Below are positions 48,801 to 58,216 of a stretch of DNA of 64,000 nucleotides, one piece after another. This DNA is from Mycobacterium sp. Z3061 (GTDB taxonomy: Bacteria > Actinomycetota > Actinomycetes > Mycobacteriales > Mycobacteriaceae): NCBI RefSeq assembly GCF_031583025.1, contig NZ_CP134062.1:5243234-5307233 (forward strand), given 5' to 3'. Positions within the stretch are counted from its first letter, which is position 1. Every line of letters starts with the position of its first letter. The notes below the pieces were generated by a model. It was given only the letters and a program-made list of their open reading frames with translations, made no database searches and was not told the DNA's origin. Made by a program: the position numbers and the translations under genes.

Positions 48801-51800
48801 AGCGGCGGCAACGCGGGTGCCGGCGGCACCGGCGGCGCCGGGGGCACGGGTTCGGTCACCGGCGCGGCAGGTGCGGCGGGCCTGAGTACCGCCGACGGCG
48901 GCGCCGGCGGGGCCGGCGGCCACGGCGCGCAGGGCGCCGCGGGGTCGTCGCCTACGATCGCCGGCCAATCCGGCGGCACCGGGGCGAACGGCGGCTCGGG
49001 TGGCGCGGGTGGTTCCGGCGGGCGCGGCGGGACCGACGCCGGGGATGGCGGCGCCGGTGGTCGCGGTGGTGAGGGTGGCCGGGGTGGTACCGGCGGCACG
49101 GGCGCCCACGGCAGCAGCGCCACCGCGGTCGGGGCCGACGGCCAGGACGGCGGTAACGGCGGCGCCGGCGGCAACGGCGGCAGCGGGGGCACCGGCGGAA
49201 CCGGGGGCGTGGCGGTGGCCGCAACCGGCCACAACGGTGTGCGGGGAGCGGGTGGTGCCGGCGGGGCCGGCGGCAACGGCGGGGCTCCGGGCGATGGCGG
49301 CAACGGCGCGAACGGAGCCGTTGGCGTCGCCAATGGCAGCGGTGGTAACGGCGGCAGTGGCGGCAACGCGGGAGCGGCCGGGTCAGGCGGTTTCGGCGGT
49401 GCCGGGTCCACTCCCGGCGCCGACGGATTGTCCGGGCTCAGCATCGCCAACGGCGGCGCCGGCGGCAACGGGGGTAACGGTGCCGACGGCGCCGCTGGTA
49501 TCTCGCCGTCGGGTGCCGGTGTCAACGGCGGGGCCGGCGGCAACGGCGGCACCGGCGGATCCGGCGGCAGCGGCGGCCACGGCGGCACCGACGCCGGCAA
49601 CGGCGGGGCCGGCGGCAACGGCGGCACCGGCGGCCGCGGAGGTACCGGCGGCAACGGCACCCACGGCGCCAATGCCACCGCAGCCGGTTCCAACGGCCAG
49701 AGCGGTGGTGACGGCGGATCCGGCGGCAGCGGTGGTTCCGGCGGTAACGGCGGCGCGGGCGGTGCCGCACTGGCGTATTCGGGTCAGACCGGGGTGCGCG
49801 GTACGGGCGGAAACGGCGGCGCCGGCGGCAACGGCGGGTCGCCGGGCGACGGCGGCAACGGCGCCACCGGCGGCGTCGAGGTCAACGGCGGCGCTGGCGG
49901 CAACGGCGGCAACGGCGGCAACGCCGGGGCAGCGGGAAGCGGCGGTGCGGGTGGCAAAGGCCTGACCAACGGCACAACGGGGGCGGCTGGACAGAGCACC
50001 GCCGACGGCGGCAACGGCGGCAACGGAGGCGACGGCGCGGCCGGGGCCACTGGCCTTTCGCCCTCGGTTTCCGGCGCCAACGGCGGTTCCGGTGGCACCG
50101 GCGGCGCCGGCGGTTCCGGGGGCAGCGGGGGCCACGGCGGCACCGACGCCGGCGACGGCGGCAACGGCGGAGCAGGTGGCAACGGTGGCAACGGTGGCAT
50201 CGGCGGCACAGGAGCCGACGGCGCGACGGGAGGTAGCCCGGGAGCTAACGGACAGACTGGCGGTGACGGTGGCACCGGCGGCGGCGGGGGCGCCGGCGGG
50301 AATGGCGGCAACGCCGGAAAGGCATTGTCGGCCAACGGGAACGACGGTGTTCGCGGCGCCGGCGGAGCCGGCGGTAACGGTGCCAGCGGCGGCGCCCCGG
50401 GCAAGGGCGGCGACGGCGCCACCGGCGCGACGGCCGTGAACGACCTACCCGGAGGGTCGGTCGGCAACGGTGTCAACGGCGGAAACGGCGGCAACGGCGG
50501 CAACGGCGGCAACGCTGGTGTCGCCGGATCCGGCGGAGCGGGCGGCAAAGGCCTCACCAACGGCGCGGCCGGTAAGTCAGGGGCCACCCTCTACGTTGGC
50601 GGCGCAGGCGGTGCCGGGGGCACCGGCGGCGAAGGGGGCGGCTCTGGCGGCACCGGTGGCGCGGGCGGCAACGGCGGCACCGGTGGTGTCGGCGGTAGCG
50701 GGGTGACCGGCGCCGATGGTGGAGTGGGCGGCAAGGGCGGTACCGGGGGCGCCAACAACACCGGAGGCGCCGGCGGCGCCGGCGGCATCGGCGGTACCGG
50801 CGGCTCCGGCGGCCTGGGAACCAGCGGGACCAACGGCACTGGCGGCAAGGGCGGTAACGGCGGCACCGGCGGTTCGGGTGCATCCGGTCAGGGCGGCGTC
50901 GGCGGCGCCGGAGGCACCGGTGGCAGCAGCCAGGGCAACGGCGGCAACGGCGGCGACGGGGGCACCGGCGGCAATTCGGCCGCAGGTGGCCGAGGCGGCG
51001 ACGGGGGCAGCGCGGCCGGATCGCTCGGCGGTAACGGCGGCAACGGCGGCAATGCCGGTGTCAGCGATGTGTTCGTCAACGGTGCCGCCGGCGGCGATGG
51101 CGGTATGGGTGGTGTCAGCACCGGCGGCAACGGCGGCAACGGCGGTAACGGCGGCAACGGCGCGGCCGGCGATGGCGCCGGGACCAGTGGCGGAGCCGGA
51201 GGCAACGGCGGAGCCGGTGGCACCGCCCCGAACCACACCGGCGGCACCGGCGGCACCGGAGGCACCGGCGGAGATGGCGGGGACGGTGGGAACGACCAGC
51301 ACGGCGGAACCGGTGGCAACGGCGGCAACGGCGGCAGCGGAGGCAACGGGGCGAACGCCGGCGACGGGCACCGGGGGCGCCGCCGGCAACGGCGGCGACG
51401 CCGGCGGCGGCGGTGGTTTCGCTGCGCCCGCGGGCGGCAACGGCGGCCGGGGGGGCAACGGCGGCTACGCCGGCAACGGCGGCACCGACACGACCGGGAT
51501 GGGCGGCAACGGAGGCGCCGGCGGCAATGGTGGCGTCGGCGGCACCGGCACCGGAGTGTTTGCCGGTCAGGGCGGCTTCGGAGGCGACGGCGGGACCGGC
51601 GGCGATGGCAGCGCCGGAGGCAATGGCGGTAACGCGGGCGACGGCGGCAACGGTGGTGCCGGCAGCACCGAAGGTACGACTGGCGGCACCGGCGGTGCCG
51701 GCGGCAACGGAGGTACCGGCGGTCGGGGCGACGTCGTCGGCACTCAAGGCGCCGGCGGTACCGGTGGCAACGGCGGCCGGGGCGGCAACGGCGGCGCCAG

Positions 51801-51915
51801 CGGTCCCGTCACGGGTAGCCCCGGATCCGGCGGCGGAATCGGTCACCCCGGCGGAAACACAGGGGCCGGTGGTGCCGGCGGCGGCGGCGGCTCGGGAGGC
51901 CAGGGCGCACAGTGA
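45810..51915 (+). CDS. Giant PE_PGRS family protein, reading frame broken by four single-base slips and an adapter-like insert
   Basis: The PE domain ([20 protein letters not shown]) and [16 protein letters not shown] linker lead into a very long PGRS region ending at TGA 51915. The GGX frame is lost near 46648-46651 (one base short; stop at 46664), 47642-47644 (one G short), 48435-48439 (one G short) and 51366-51368 (one G extra). Correcting them gives 6108 bases, exactly 2036 codons. Residues GDRKSTRL near 46292-46313 are foreign to the PGRS pattern and derive from Illumina adapter sequence. The segment should be treated as one gene with assembly damage until resequenced. Confidence 0.82.
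46292..46313 (+). other. Illumina TruSeq adapter remnant
   Basis: AGATCGGAAGAGCACACGTC followed by TG is identical to the first 22 bases of the TruSeq read-1 adapter. It translates as part of GDRKSTRL, a known contamination signature, and interrupts the PGRS glycine pattern where the sister gene reads GGNAGLWG. It is an assembly artefact, not biology. Confidence 0.92.
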
Positions 51916-51956
51916 TGCGCCCGCGCAGGTGTCGCGCTAGGTGCGGTAGCCGCGAC

Positions 51957-52709
51957 TCAGCGCGGCGCCATCCGGATGGCGCCGTCCAGGCGGATCACCT
52001 CACCGTTGAGCATCGGGTTCTCGATGATGTGCACGGCCAGCGCGCCGTACTCGTCCGGGTCGCCCAGCCGCGCCGGATGCGGAACCTGCTTGCCCAGCGA
52101 CTTCTGCGCCTCCTCGGGAAGCGAGCCCAGCAGCGGGGTCTTGAACAGCCCCGGCGCGATCGTCACCACCCGAATGAGTTCGCGCGAGAGGTCGCGGGCA
52201 ATCGGCAGCGTCATACCGACCACTCCGCCCTTGGAGGCGGAGTAGGCGGCCTGGCCGATCTGGCCGTCGAACGCCGCGACCGACGCGGTGTTGACGATCA
52301 CGCCCCGCTCTTCACCCACCGGCTCCGTCTTGGCGATCCGCTCGGCCGCCAGGCGCAGCACGTTGAAGGTGCCGATCAGGTTGACCTCGACCACCTTCTT
52401 GAAGCCCTTGAGCGGGAACGGTCCGTCCTTGGACAGGGTCTTGATGGCGTTGCCGATCCCGGCGCAGTTGACGTTGATGCGCACCGGGCCCAGGGACTCG
52501 GCCAGGTCCAGGGCCTTGGCAACCCCGTCCTCGTCGGTGACGTCGGTCTGCGCGAAGTGCGCCCGGTCACCGAGCTCGGCGACCGCTTCCTCACCCCGCA
52601 GATCCAGCACCACGACCTGCGCCCCGGCGTCGAGCAGCCGCTTCGTGGTGGCCAGGCCCAAGCCCGAAGCTCCCCCGGTGACGACTGCGACGGCGTCCCT
52701 GATCTCCAC
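51957..52709 (-). CDS. Short-chain dehydrogenase, 3-hydroxyacyl-CoA dehydrogenase type 2-like (Rv1144-like)
   Basis: A 250-residue classical SDR. Cofactor motif TGGASGLG (11-18), Asp36 favouring NAD, NCAG (81-84), and catalytic Ser143, Tyr156, Lys160 are all present. The sequence resembles the HSD17B10 group (3-hydroxyacyl-CoA/17-beta-hydroxysteroid dehydrogenases). It precedes mcr by order in this reverse reading (Rv1144 next to Rv1143) and both read leftwards, with 44 bases between them, so they may be in one transcript. GTG 52709 starts [13 protein letters not shown]. Confidence 0.88.
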   Translation of the reverse strand: MEIRDAVAVVTGGASGLGLATTKRLLDAGAQVVVLDLRGEEAVAELGDRAHFAQTDVTDEDGVAKALDLAESLGPVRINVNCAGIGNAIKTLSKDGPFPLKGFKKVVEVNLIGTFNVLRLAAERIAKTEPVGEERGVIVNTASVAAFDGQIGQAAYSASKGGVVGMTLPIARDLSRELIRVVTIAPGLFKTPLLGSLPEEAQKSLGKQVPHPARLGDPDEYGALAVHIIENPMLNGEVIRLDGAIRMAPR

Positions 52710-52730
52710 GCCAATTACCCCTTCCGTTCG

Positions 52731-52752
52731 CCCAACCTACTGGTTGGTTGGG
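52731..52752. promoter_or_regulatory. Palindrome upstream of the SDR gene (AACC-N4-GGTT within CCCAACC...GGTTGGG)
   Basis: CCCAACC (52731-52737) and GGTTGGG (52746-52752) form an outer dyad, with AACC-TACT-GGTT nested inside. It lies 21 bases before the SDR start, just downstream of the mcr stop, and shares its half sites with palindromes before mcr and the thiolase gene. Confidence 0.4.
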
Positions 52753-52753
52753 A

Positions 52754-53830
52754 CTATACCCAGTCCGTCAGCACCGCTTCGATGTCCCCCACCGCTTGCG
52801 CCGGGTGCGGCGTATCGGCCGGGGTGCGGGAGAAACGCGGGGCCGGCATCGGCTGCAGATGGCCGTTGACCTCGTACAACGTGTTGCGCTCGGCGATGTG
52901 TGGTTCGGTGTTGGCCTCGCCGAACGCCAGCACCGGTGTCACGCACGCGTCCGAGTCGGCGAACACCTTGGCCCAGTGGTCGCGGTCGCGGCTGCCGAAC
53001 GCTTCGACCAGCAGCGCGCGCAACTCGGGCCAGCGTGCGACGTCGTTCTGCGGCGGCAGGCTGGCCGCGTCCAGTCCCAGGCCCTGAATCATCGCGGCGT
53101 AGAACTGCGGTTCGATGGCGCCGACGGCGACGTAACGGCCGTCGGCGCACTCGTAGGTGTCGTAGTAGGGCGCGCCGCCGTCGAGCATGTTGGTGCCGCG
53201 CGCATCCGTCCACAGGCCTGAGGCCCGCATCTGCCACATCATCTGCACCAGCACGCTGGAGCCGTCGACCATCGCCGCGTCGACAACCTGCCCCTTGCCC
53301 GACGTCTGCCGCTCCCACAGGGCAGACAGGATGCCGAGCAGCAGGAACATCGAGCCGCCACCGAAGTCGCCGACCAGGTTCAGCGGCGGCACCGGCCGCT
53401 CCCCCGCCCGGCCGATGGAGTGCAGGATGCCGTTGAGCGAGATGTAGTTGATGTCGTGGCCGGCCTGCTGGCTGCGGGGACCGGTCTGGCCCCAGCCCGT
53501 CATCCGCCCGTAGATCAGGCGCTCGTTGACCTTTGCGCAGTCCTCGGGACCCAGACCGAGCCGCTCGGTGACCCCTGGGCGGTAACCCTCGATCAGCACG
53601 TCCGCCTTGGCAATCAGCTTGAGTACCAGGTCCCGGCCCTCGGCCGACTTCAGGTCGGCGGTGACGATGCGCCGGTTGCGGCTCATCGCGTCCTTGACCG
53701 GACCACTGGGACCGGGGCGGTCCACCCGGACCACATCGGCACCGAGGTCACCCAGGATCATGGCCGCGTGCGGGCCGGGCCCGATCCCCGCCAGTTCGAC
53801 AACACGTAAACCACTCAGGGGACCCGCCAT
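52754..53830 (-). CDS. mcr: Alpha-methylacyl-CoA racemase
   Basis: 358 residues, CoA-transferase family III. The catalytic residues fit M. tuberculosis MCR shifted by one: His125 (AGHDINY), Asp155 (VGDFGGG) and Glu240 (GAIEPQFY). It interconverts 2R and 2S methyl-branched acyl-CoAs, needed before beta-oxidation of sterol side chains and branched lipids. ATG 53830 has AAAGGTCGG upstream and gives the family start [13 protein letters not shown]. It is divergent from echA10 with a CAACCGGTTG palindrome between them. Confidence 0.93.
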   Translation of the reverse strand: MAGPLSGLRVVELAGIGPGPHAAMILGDLGADVVRVDRPGPSGPVKDAMSRNRRIVTADLKSAEGRDLVLKLIAKADVLIEGYRPGVTERLGLGPEDCAKVNERLIYGRMTGWGQTGPRSQQAGHDINYISLNGILHSIGRAGERPVPPLNLVGDFGGGSMFLLLGILSALWERQTSGKGQVVDAAMVDGSSVLVQMMWQMRASGLWTDARGTNMLDGGAPYYDTYECADGRYVAVGAIEPQFYAAMIQGLGLDAASLPPQNDVARWPELRALLVEAFGSRDRDHWAKVFADSDACVTPVLAFGEANTEPHIAERNTLYEVNGHLQPMPAPRFSRTPADTPHPAQAVGDIEAVLTDWV

Positions 53831-53866
53831 GGGTGCACCGACCTTTCGTCCGCTCTGACGCCCTAA

Positions 53867-53876
53867 CAACCGGTTG
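53867..53876. promoter_or_regulatory. CAACCGGTTG palindrome in the mcr/echA10 divergent promoter
   Basis: A perfect 10-base palindrome in the 86-base divergent interval. Half sites AACC/GGTT equal those before the SDR and thiolase genes, though here without a spacer. Confidence 0.35.
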
Positions 53877-53916
53877 ATTGCATCTTCGCAGACCCCCTTC
53901 CCCTAATGTGAATCGC

Positions 53917-54729
53917 ATGTCCAAATCCGGAATCGCCGCTCTCGCCCCTGTCGCGGGCCTCGACGTCGAGCTGACCGACGGCGTGCTGTCGTTGACGATC
54001 AACCGACCTGACAGCCTCAACTCGCTGATCATCCCGGTCATCACCGGTCTCGCCGACGCGGTGGAGGCCGCCGCCACCGATCCCGCGGTGCGGGTGGTCC
54101 GCCTCGGCGGCGCCGGTCGCGGCTTCAGTTCCGGAGCCGGCATCAGCGCCGACGACATGACCAGCGGCGGCGGGGTCCCGCCGGACGAGATCATCCTGGA
54201 GATCAACCGTCTGGTCCGGTCGATCACCGCGCTGCCGCGGCCCGTGGTTGCCGTCGTGCAGGGACCGGCGGCCGGCGTCGGCGTGTCCATCGCCCTGTCC
54301 TGTGACGTCGTATTGGCTTCGGAGAAGGCGTTTTTCATGCTCGCGTTCACCAAGATCGGGTTGATGCCCGACGGCGGCGCGTCGGCTCTGGTGGCCGCCG
54401 CGGTCGGCCGGATCAGGGCCCTGCGGATGGCGTTGCTGCCCGAGCGGCTCACCGCGGCCGAGGCGCTGTCCTGGGGTCTGGTGAGCGCGGTCTATCCGGC
54501 CGACGACTTCGATGCCGAAGTGGACAAGGTGGTCTCGAGGTTGCTGACCGGCCCCGCCGTGGCGTTCGCCAAAACCAAGGCCGCGATCAACGCCGCCACC
54601 CTCACCGAACTCAATCCCACTCTCGAGCGGGAGTTCGAGGGACAACGCGGCCTGTTGCAGGCGCCCGACTTCAAAGAGGGGACCCGAGCGTTCCAGGAAC
54701 GTCGCGCTCCCAATTTCACCGACTCCTGA
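53917..54729 (+). CDS. echA10: Enoyl-CoA hydratase/isomerase family protein EchA10-like
   Basis: A 270-residue crotonase. The oxyanion-hole segments are GRGFSSGAGIS (about 65-75) and GPAAGVGVSIA (about 117-127). The position of the second catalytic Glu of hydratases is taken by Asp in LMPDGGAS, the pattern of isomerase-like members, so the reaction is not certain. The order (beside mcr) equals that of EchA10 (Rv1142c). ATG 53917 starts MSKSGIAALAPVAG; the frame is open to 53878 but without conserved residues. Confidence 0.85.
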   Translation: MSKSGIAALAPVAGLDVELTDGVLSLTINRPDSLNSLIIPVITGLADAVEAAATDPAVRVVRLGGAGRGFSSGAGISADDMTSGGGVPPDEIILEINRLVRSITALPRPVVAVVQGPAAGVGVSIALSCDVVLASEKAFFMLAFTKIGLMPDGGASALVAAAVGRIRALRMALLPERLTAAEALSWGLVSAVYPADDFDAEVDKVVSRLLTGPAVAFAKTKAAINAATLTELNPTLEREFEGQRGLLQAPDFKEGTRAFQERRAPNFTDS

Positions 54730-54798
54730 GTTTCAGGATTACCAATCCGTTCTCGCGTCTACTCCGAATAATTGATCAACGTGAACGAACGGGGTGCT

Positions 54799-56184
54799 GT
54801 GCCGGCTGAATCGATGCATTGTTTGGTGACCGGAGCAACCGGTTACATCGGCGCCCGCCTGGTGCCGCGCCTTCTCGACGAGGGGCATCGCGTGCGCGCG
54901 CTGGCACGCAATCCCGGCAAGTTGGACGGGGTGCCGTGGCGGCCGGACGTCGAGGTGGCGCGCGGTGACCTCGGCGATGTCGATTCCCTCATCGAGGCGT
55001 TCGACGGGATCGACGTCGTCTACTACCTGGTGCACTCGATGGGCGGCGGCGCAAAGGATTTCGCCGCCGAGGAAGAACGAGCGGTGCGCAACGTCGTGAC
55101 GGCCGCGCGCCAGGCCGGGGTGCGCCGCATCGTCTACCTGAGCGGCCTGCACCCGGAGGACAAAGAACTCTCCCCGCACCTGCGCTCGCGCAAGGCGGTG
55201 GGCGACCACTTGATCGAGTCCGGGATCGAGACCGTGGTGCTGCAGGCCGGCGTGGTCGTCGGGTCCGGCAGCGCGTCGTTCGAGATGATCCGGCACCTCA
55301 CCGACCGGCTGCCGGTGATGACCACCCCGAAGTGGGTGCACAACAAGATCCAGCCGATCGCGGTGCGCGACGTGCTGTACTACCTCGTCGCCGCCGCGAC
55401 GGTGCCGGTGCCGTCGTCGCGCACCTGGGACATCGGCGGACCGGACGTGCTCGAGTACGGCGACATGATGCGGATCTACGCCGAGGTGGCGCGTCTGCAT
55501 AAGCGCTACCTGATCGTGCTGCCGTTCCTGACGCCGACGATCGCCAGTCTGTGGGTGGGCACCGTGACGCCGATCCCGCCGGGGCTGGCGCGGCCGCTGA
55601 TCGAGTCGCTGGAGTGTGACGCCGTGATGCACAACTGCGACATCGATTCGATCATCGAGCGACCTCCGGGCGGGCTGATGGGCTATCGGCGCGCGGTCGC
55701 CGTGGCCCTGAACCGGGCGTTCGCCGGCTTGCCGGATCCGACCTGGGACTCCCTGGAGTCCGAACCGGCCGAGTTGTTGCCCAGTGACCCGGACTGGGCC
55801 GGCGAGATCATCTTCGACGACGTGCAGACCGCCACGACCTCGGCCGGGCCCGACGCGCTGTGGAAAGCGGCGGAGAGCGCCGCCAACCGGGGCCGGTGGT
55901 ACTCGTTCCCGCTGGCGCCGCGCCGGCGCCACTCGGCGACCCGGTGGAGCGTTGCGGAGAGCGAGCCGGGCACTGAACTGCGGCTGCGGGCCGAGGTGCG
56001 TGCCCCGGGACAGGCGTGGCTGGAGGTGACGTCGACGCCCCGCCCGGACGGTGCCACCGAGTACCGGCAGCGGGCGATTTTCTACCCGCGCGGCATCCCG
56101 GGGCGGTTGTACTGGCTCCTGTTCCGCCCGCTGCACACCGCCGAGCTTCGTAAGCTGGCGCGCGACGTCGTGGCTGACCTGTAG
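54799..56184 (+). CDS. NAD(P)-binding SDR-type protein with C-terminal DUF2867 domain
   Basis: About 461 residues. The atypical/extended-SDR Rossmann part has VTGATGYIGARLVPRLL, ALARNP, VYYLVHSMGGG, and RRIVYLSGL with Ser in the Tyr-less active site. The C-terminal third (from about residue 330, WSVAESEPGTELRLRAEV, GRLYWLLFRPLH) fits the DUF2867 fold. Function is unknown; a quinone or lipid reductase role is often assumed. GTG 54799 follows CGGGGT. ATG 54814 would align exactly with the paralogue at 56907-58055, and TTG 54772 or GTG 54781 are also open. The stop abuts the CPBP gene stop. Confidence 0.8.
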   Translation: MPAESMHCLVTGATGYIGARLVPRLLDEGHRVRALARNPGKLDGVPWRPDVEVARGDLGDVDSLIEAFDGIDVVYYLVHSMGGGAKDFAAEEERAVRNVVTAARQAGVRRIVYLSGLHPEDKELSPHLRSRKAVGDHLIESGIETVVLQAGVVVGSGSASFEMIRHLTDRLPVMTTPKWVHNKIQPIAVRDVLYYLVAAATVPVPSSRTWDIGGPDVLEYGDMMRIYAEVARLHKRYLIVLPFLTPTIASLWVGTVTPIPPGLARPLIESLECDAVMHNCDIDSIIERPPGGLMGYRRAVAVALNRAFAGLPDPTWDSLESEPAELLPSDPDWAGEIIFDDVQTATTSAGPDALWKAAESAANRGRWYSFPLAPRRRHSATRWSVAESEPGTELRLRAEVRAPGQAWLEVTSTPRPDGATEYRQRAIFYPRGIPGRLYWLLFRPLHTAELRKLARDVVADL

Positions 56185-56910
56185 CTACAGGACGCCGAAC
56201 ATCGGTGGCAGTGCCAGCACCATGATCAGTCCCCAGACGAAGTGGGTCAGCATGGGGGCGAGGATGCCGCCGGTGGCGCGCCGCGACAACGCGTTGACGG
56301 TGCCCAGGATCACTCCGGCGAAGCCGAGCATCGGGTTCCCGCTGGCCATGGTCGCGGCGACGTACAACACCGTGGAGATGGCCACCGGATGGTGGCGGCC
56401 TAGCGCGGTGTAGAGGGCGCCGCGGAAGAACACCTCTTCGGTGACCCCGTTGACCACCGTGATCAGCACGATCAGCAGGAACGGTCCCTGGTGCGCGTAC
56501 TGCAGCACGCGGGTGATCCATTCGTCGATCGGCTGGATCTCGCGGACGATCAGGCCGCCGACCAGGAAGATGCCGCCGAGGATGAGGCCGATCGTGGTGC
56601 CGGTGATGACCGGGCGCTGGTTGCGGCCGCGCCAGCAGATCCCACCCAGGTGGAGCGGGCCCGATGCGAACGCGCCGAGCAGCCACACCGCCGCCAGCGA
56701 CAGCGTCAGCCAGTAGAAGCTGGCCTCGCCGGGCCGGGTCCGCAGCGAGACACCCAGAATGGCGGCACCGAGCACCAGCGTGATCGCGACGACGATGCGG
56801 CGGCGCAGCACGACGCCCGGCGGTTCATGATGCGGCACGGCGACATTGACCATCGCGCGGCGGATCTCTTGGAAGGCGCTGGGGCGGTTGGGTGTGGCGG
56901 TTTGGGTCAT
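56185..56910 (-). CDS. CPBP-family intramembrane metalloprotease (Rv1140-like)
   Basis: 241 residues with about six to eight membrane helices and the CAAX-protease/bacteriocin-processing (CPBP) motifs EEVFFRGALYTAL (about 158-170, two Glu and Arg) and a later HFVWG His. These define glutamic/metallo intramembrane proteases of the Abi family. Its substrate is unknown. ATG 56910 overlaps the stop of the NAD-binding protein upstream as ATGA, so they are translationally coupled. Confidence 0.85.
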   Translation of the reverse strand: MTQTATPNRPSAFQEIRRAMVNVAVPHHEPPGVVLRRRIVVAITLVLGAAILGVSLRTRPGEASFYWLTLSLAAVWLLGAFASGPLHLGGICWRGRNQRPVITGTTIGLILGGIFLVGGLIVREIQPIDEWITRVLQYAHQGPFLLIVLITVVNGVTEEVFFRGALYTALGRHHPVAISTVLYVAATMASGNPMLGFAGVILGTVNALSRRATGGILAPMLTHFVWGLIMVLALPPMFGVL

Positions 56911-58055
56911 GCCGTGCGGATCCTCGGGGTGAGCGTTAGCAGGATGTCCAGGCTGGTACGCAACGCACCGGCAAGGGGGCCGGGGACGATGTTAACCAGT
57001 CGCAGGGTGGGCCGCACGATCGGCGGCATGACGGTCCGGGCGAGACGGCGGATCCGCAAGGCGTCGCCGCCCGCCCAGATCGGATCGGTGTCGGCGAGGT
57101 GATGGGGGTCGGCGAGCTCGCTGACCGGCCGGGGCGGGTGCTCGGTGTGACCGCTCAGGGCCAGCGAGATCGACTCGTCGATGCCGAGCAAACCGCCCAG
57201 TGGGTCCGGCACCTTGCCCTGCAGCCCGCTGCCCGACGCACGCATCGGATGGTCCAGCGACTCCACCAGGTCCCCCGCCAGGCTGCTGGGCACCGGGAGC
57301 GCTATCGCGGCGAACAGCGACGCCATCGAGGTGTCGATGCCGGGCACGCGACACGCGGCGTGCCAGCGACCGGAGATACGGGCGTATCTCTTGAGCAGGT
57401 CCCGGTACGACGTGCTCTCCGGGCCGCTGATGTCGTAGGCGCCGGCCGGAACCACATCCGGGTCGGCGGCGGCCACCAGGTAGTGCAGGACATCGCGGAT
57501 GGAGATCGGGTCGAGGGGGTTATGCATCCAGCTCGGCATCGGCATGACCGGGAACCGGTCGCCGACGTAACGCAGGATCTCGAACGACGTCGACCCGGCC
57601 CCGATGATCAGGGCCGCCCCCAGCCACACCAGCTCCGGACCGTTCTCGACCATCAGAGACTCGGCCACCTCGGCCCGGCTGGTCAGGTGTTCGGACAGCT
57701 CTCCGTCGTCGGGCACGAATCCACCCAGGTAGACGATCCGGCGGACGCCGGCATCGCGGGCCGCCGCGGCGACGTTGGCGGCGGCGGCGTTGTCGGCCTC
57801 GCGGAAGTTGGCCTGGCCGATCCCGTGCACCAGGTAATACACCACCTCGACCTGCCCGGCCGCCTCGAAGGCCGCGCGTACCGACGCGGGATCCGCCGCG
57901 TCCAGCTTGACCGTTTTAACGTCGTCTGACCATCCAAAGCGCTTGAGGCTATTAGGGTTTCGGCTGGCGGCCACCACCTCGTGGTCGTCCGCCAGCAGCG
58001 CCGTGACCAGGCGTGAACCCACATAGCCAGTGGCGCCTGTCACCAGAATCCGCAT
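56907..58055 (-). CDS. NAD(P)-binding SDR-type protein, NmrA/DUF2867-less paralogue
   Basis: 382 residues. Begins MRILVTGATGYVGSRLVTAL and repeats most landmarks of the protein at 54799-56184 (VVYYLVHGIG, RRIVYLGGFVPDDGELSEHL, GAGSTSFEILRYVGDRFPVM, SIRDVLHYLVAAA), but ends in a different region lacking the DUF2867 domain. It is an ancient tandem paralogue with inverted orientation. Function is unknown. It is coupled to the CPBP protease and divergent from the type III PKS operon. Confidence 0.8.
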   Translation of the reverse strand: MRILVTGATGYVGSRLVTALLADDHEVVAASRNPNSLKRFGWSDDVKTVKLDAADPASVRAAFEAAGQVEVVYYLVHGIGQANFREADNAAAANVAAAARDAGVRRIVYLGGFVPDDGELSEHLTSRAEVAESLMVENGPELVWLGAALIIGAGSTSFEILRYVGDRFPVMPMPSWMHNPLDPISIRDVLHYLVAAADPDVVPAGAYDISGPESTSYRDLLKRYARISGRWHAACRVPGIDTSMASLFAAIALPVPSSLAGDLVESLDHPMRASGSGLQGKVPDPLGGLLGIDESISLALSGHTEHPPRPVSELADPHHLADTDPIWAGGDALRIRRLARTVMPPIVRPTLRLVNIVPGPLAGALRTSLDILLTLTPRIRTA

Positions 58056-58216
58056 GTTTCCAACCTAACTGTCGCGTTCGGGGACCCTCAAAGGGCCAAA
58101 AGCCCCACGTTGCAGGGCAAGTGTCCCCAGTCAGGTACCCCAACCGGGGCGTCGGCAAATCGGTGCAGGTCAGCCCCTTGGTGAACCGCCCCCGCGGCGA
58201 CACCGTGACTCGCTAC

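Noticed and set aside
40630..51846. Long open frames on the minus strand and in alternative + frames across both PE_PGRS genes (Pro-rich, Ala/Thr-rich or Arg-rich proteins)
   Set aside because: They arise because GGC/GCC repeats keep all frames open; their compositions are shadows of the Gly-Ala/Gly-Asn PGRS frame.
40860..51900. Direct repeats that could be mistaken for a CRISPR array
   Set aside because: The repeats are short GGCGGC/GGNGGX codon patterns with no constant repeat-spacer unit and no cas genes.
58138..58149. CCCC-AACC-GGGG palindrome before the type III PKS gene
   Set aside because: Only four-base arms in very GC-rich DNA; it is expected by chance and lacks the AACC...GGTT symmetry of the other sites.
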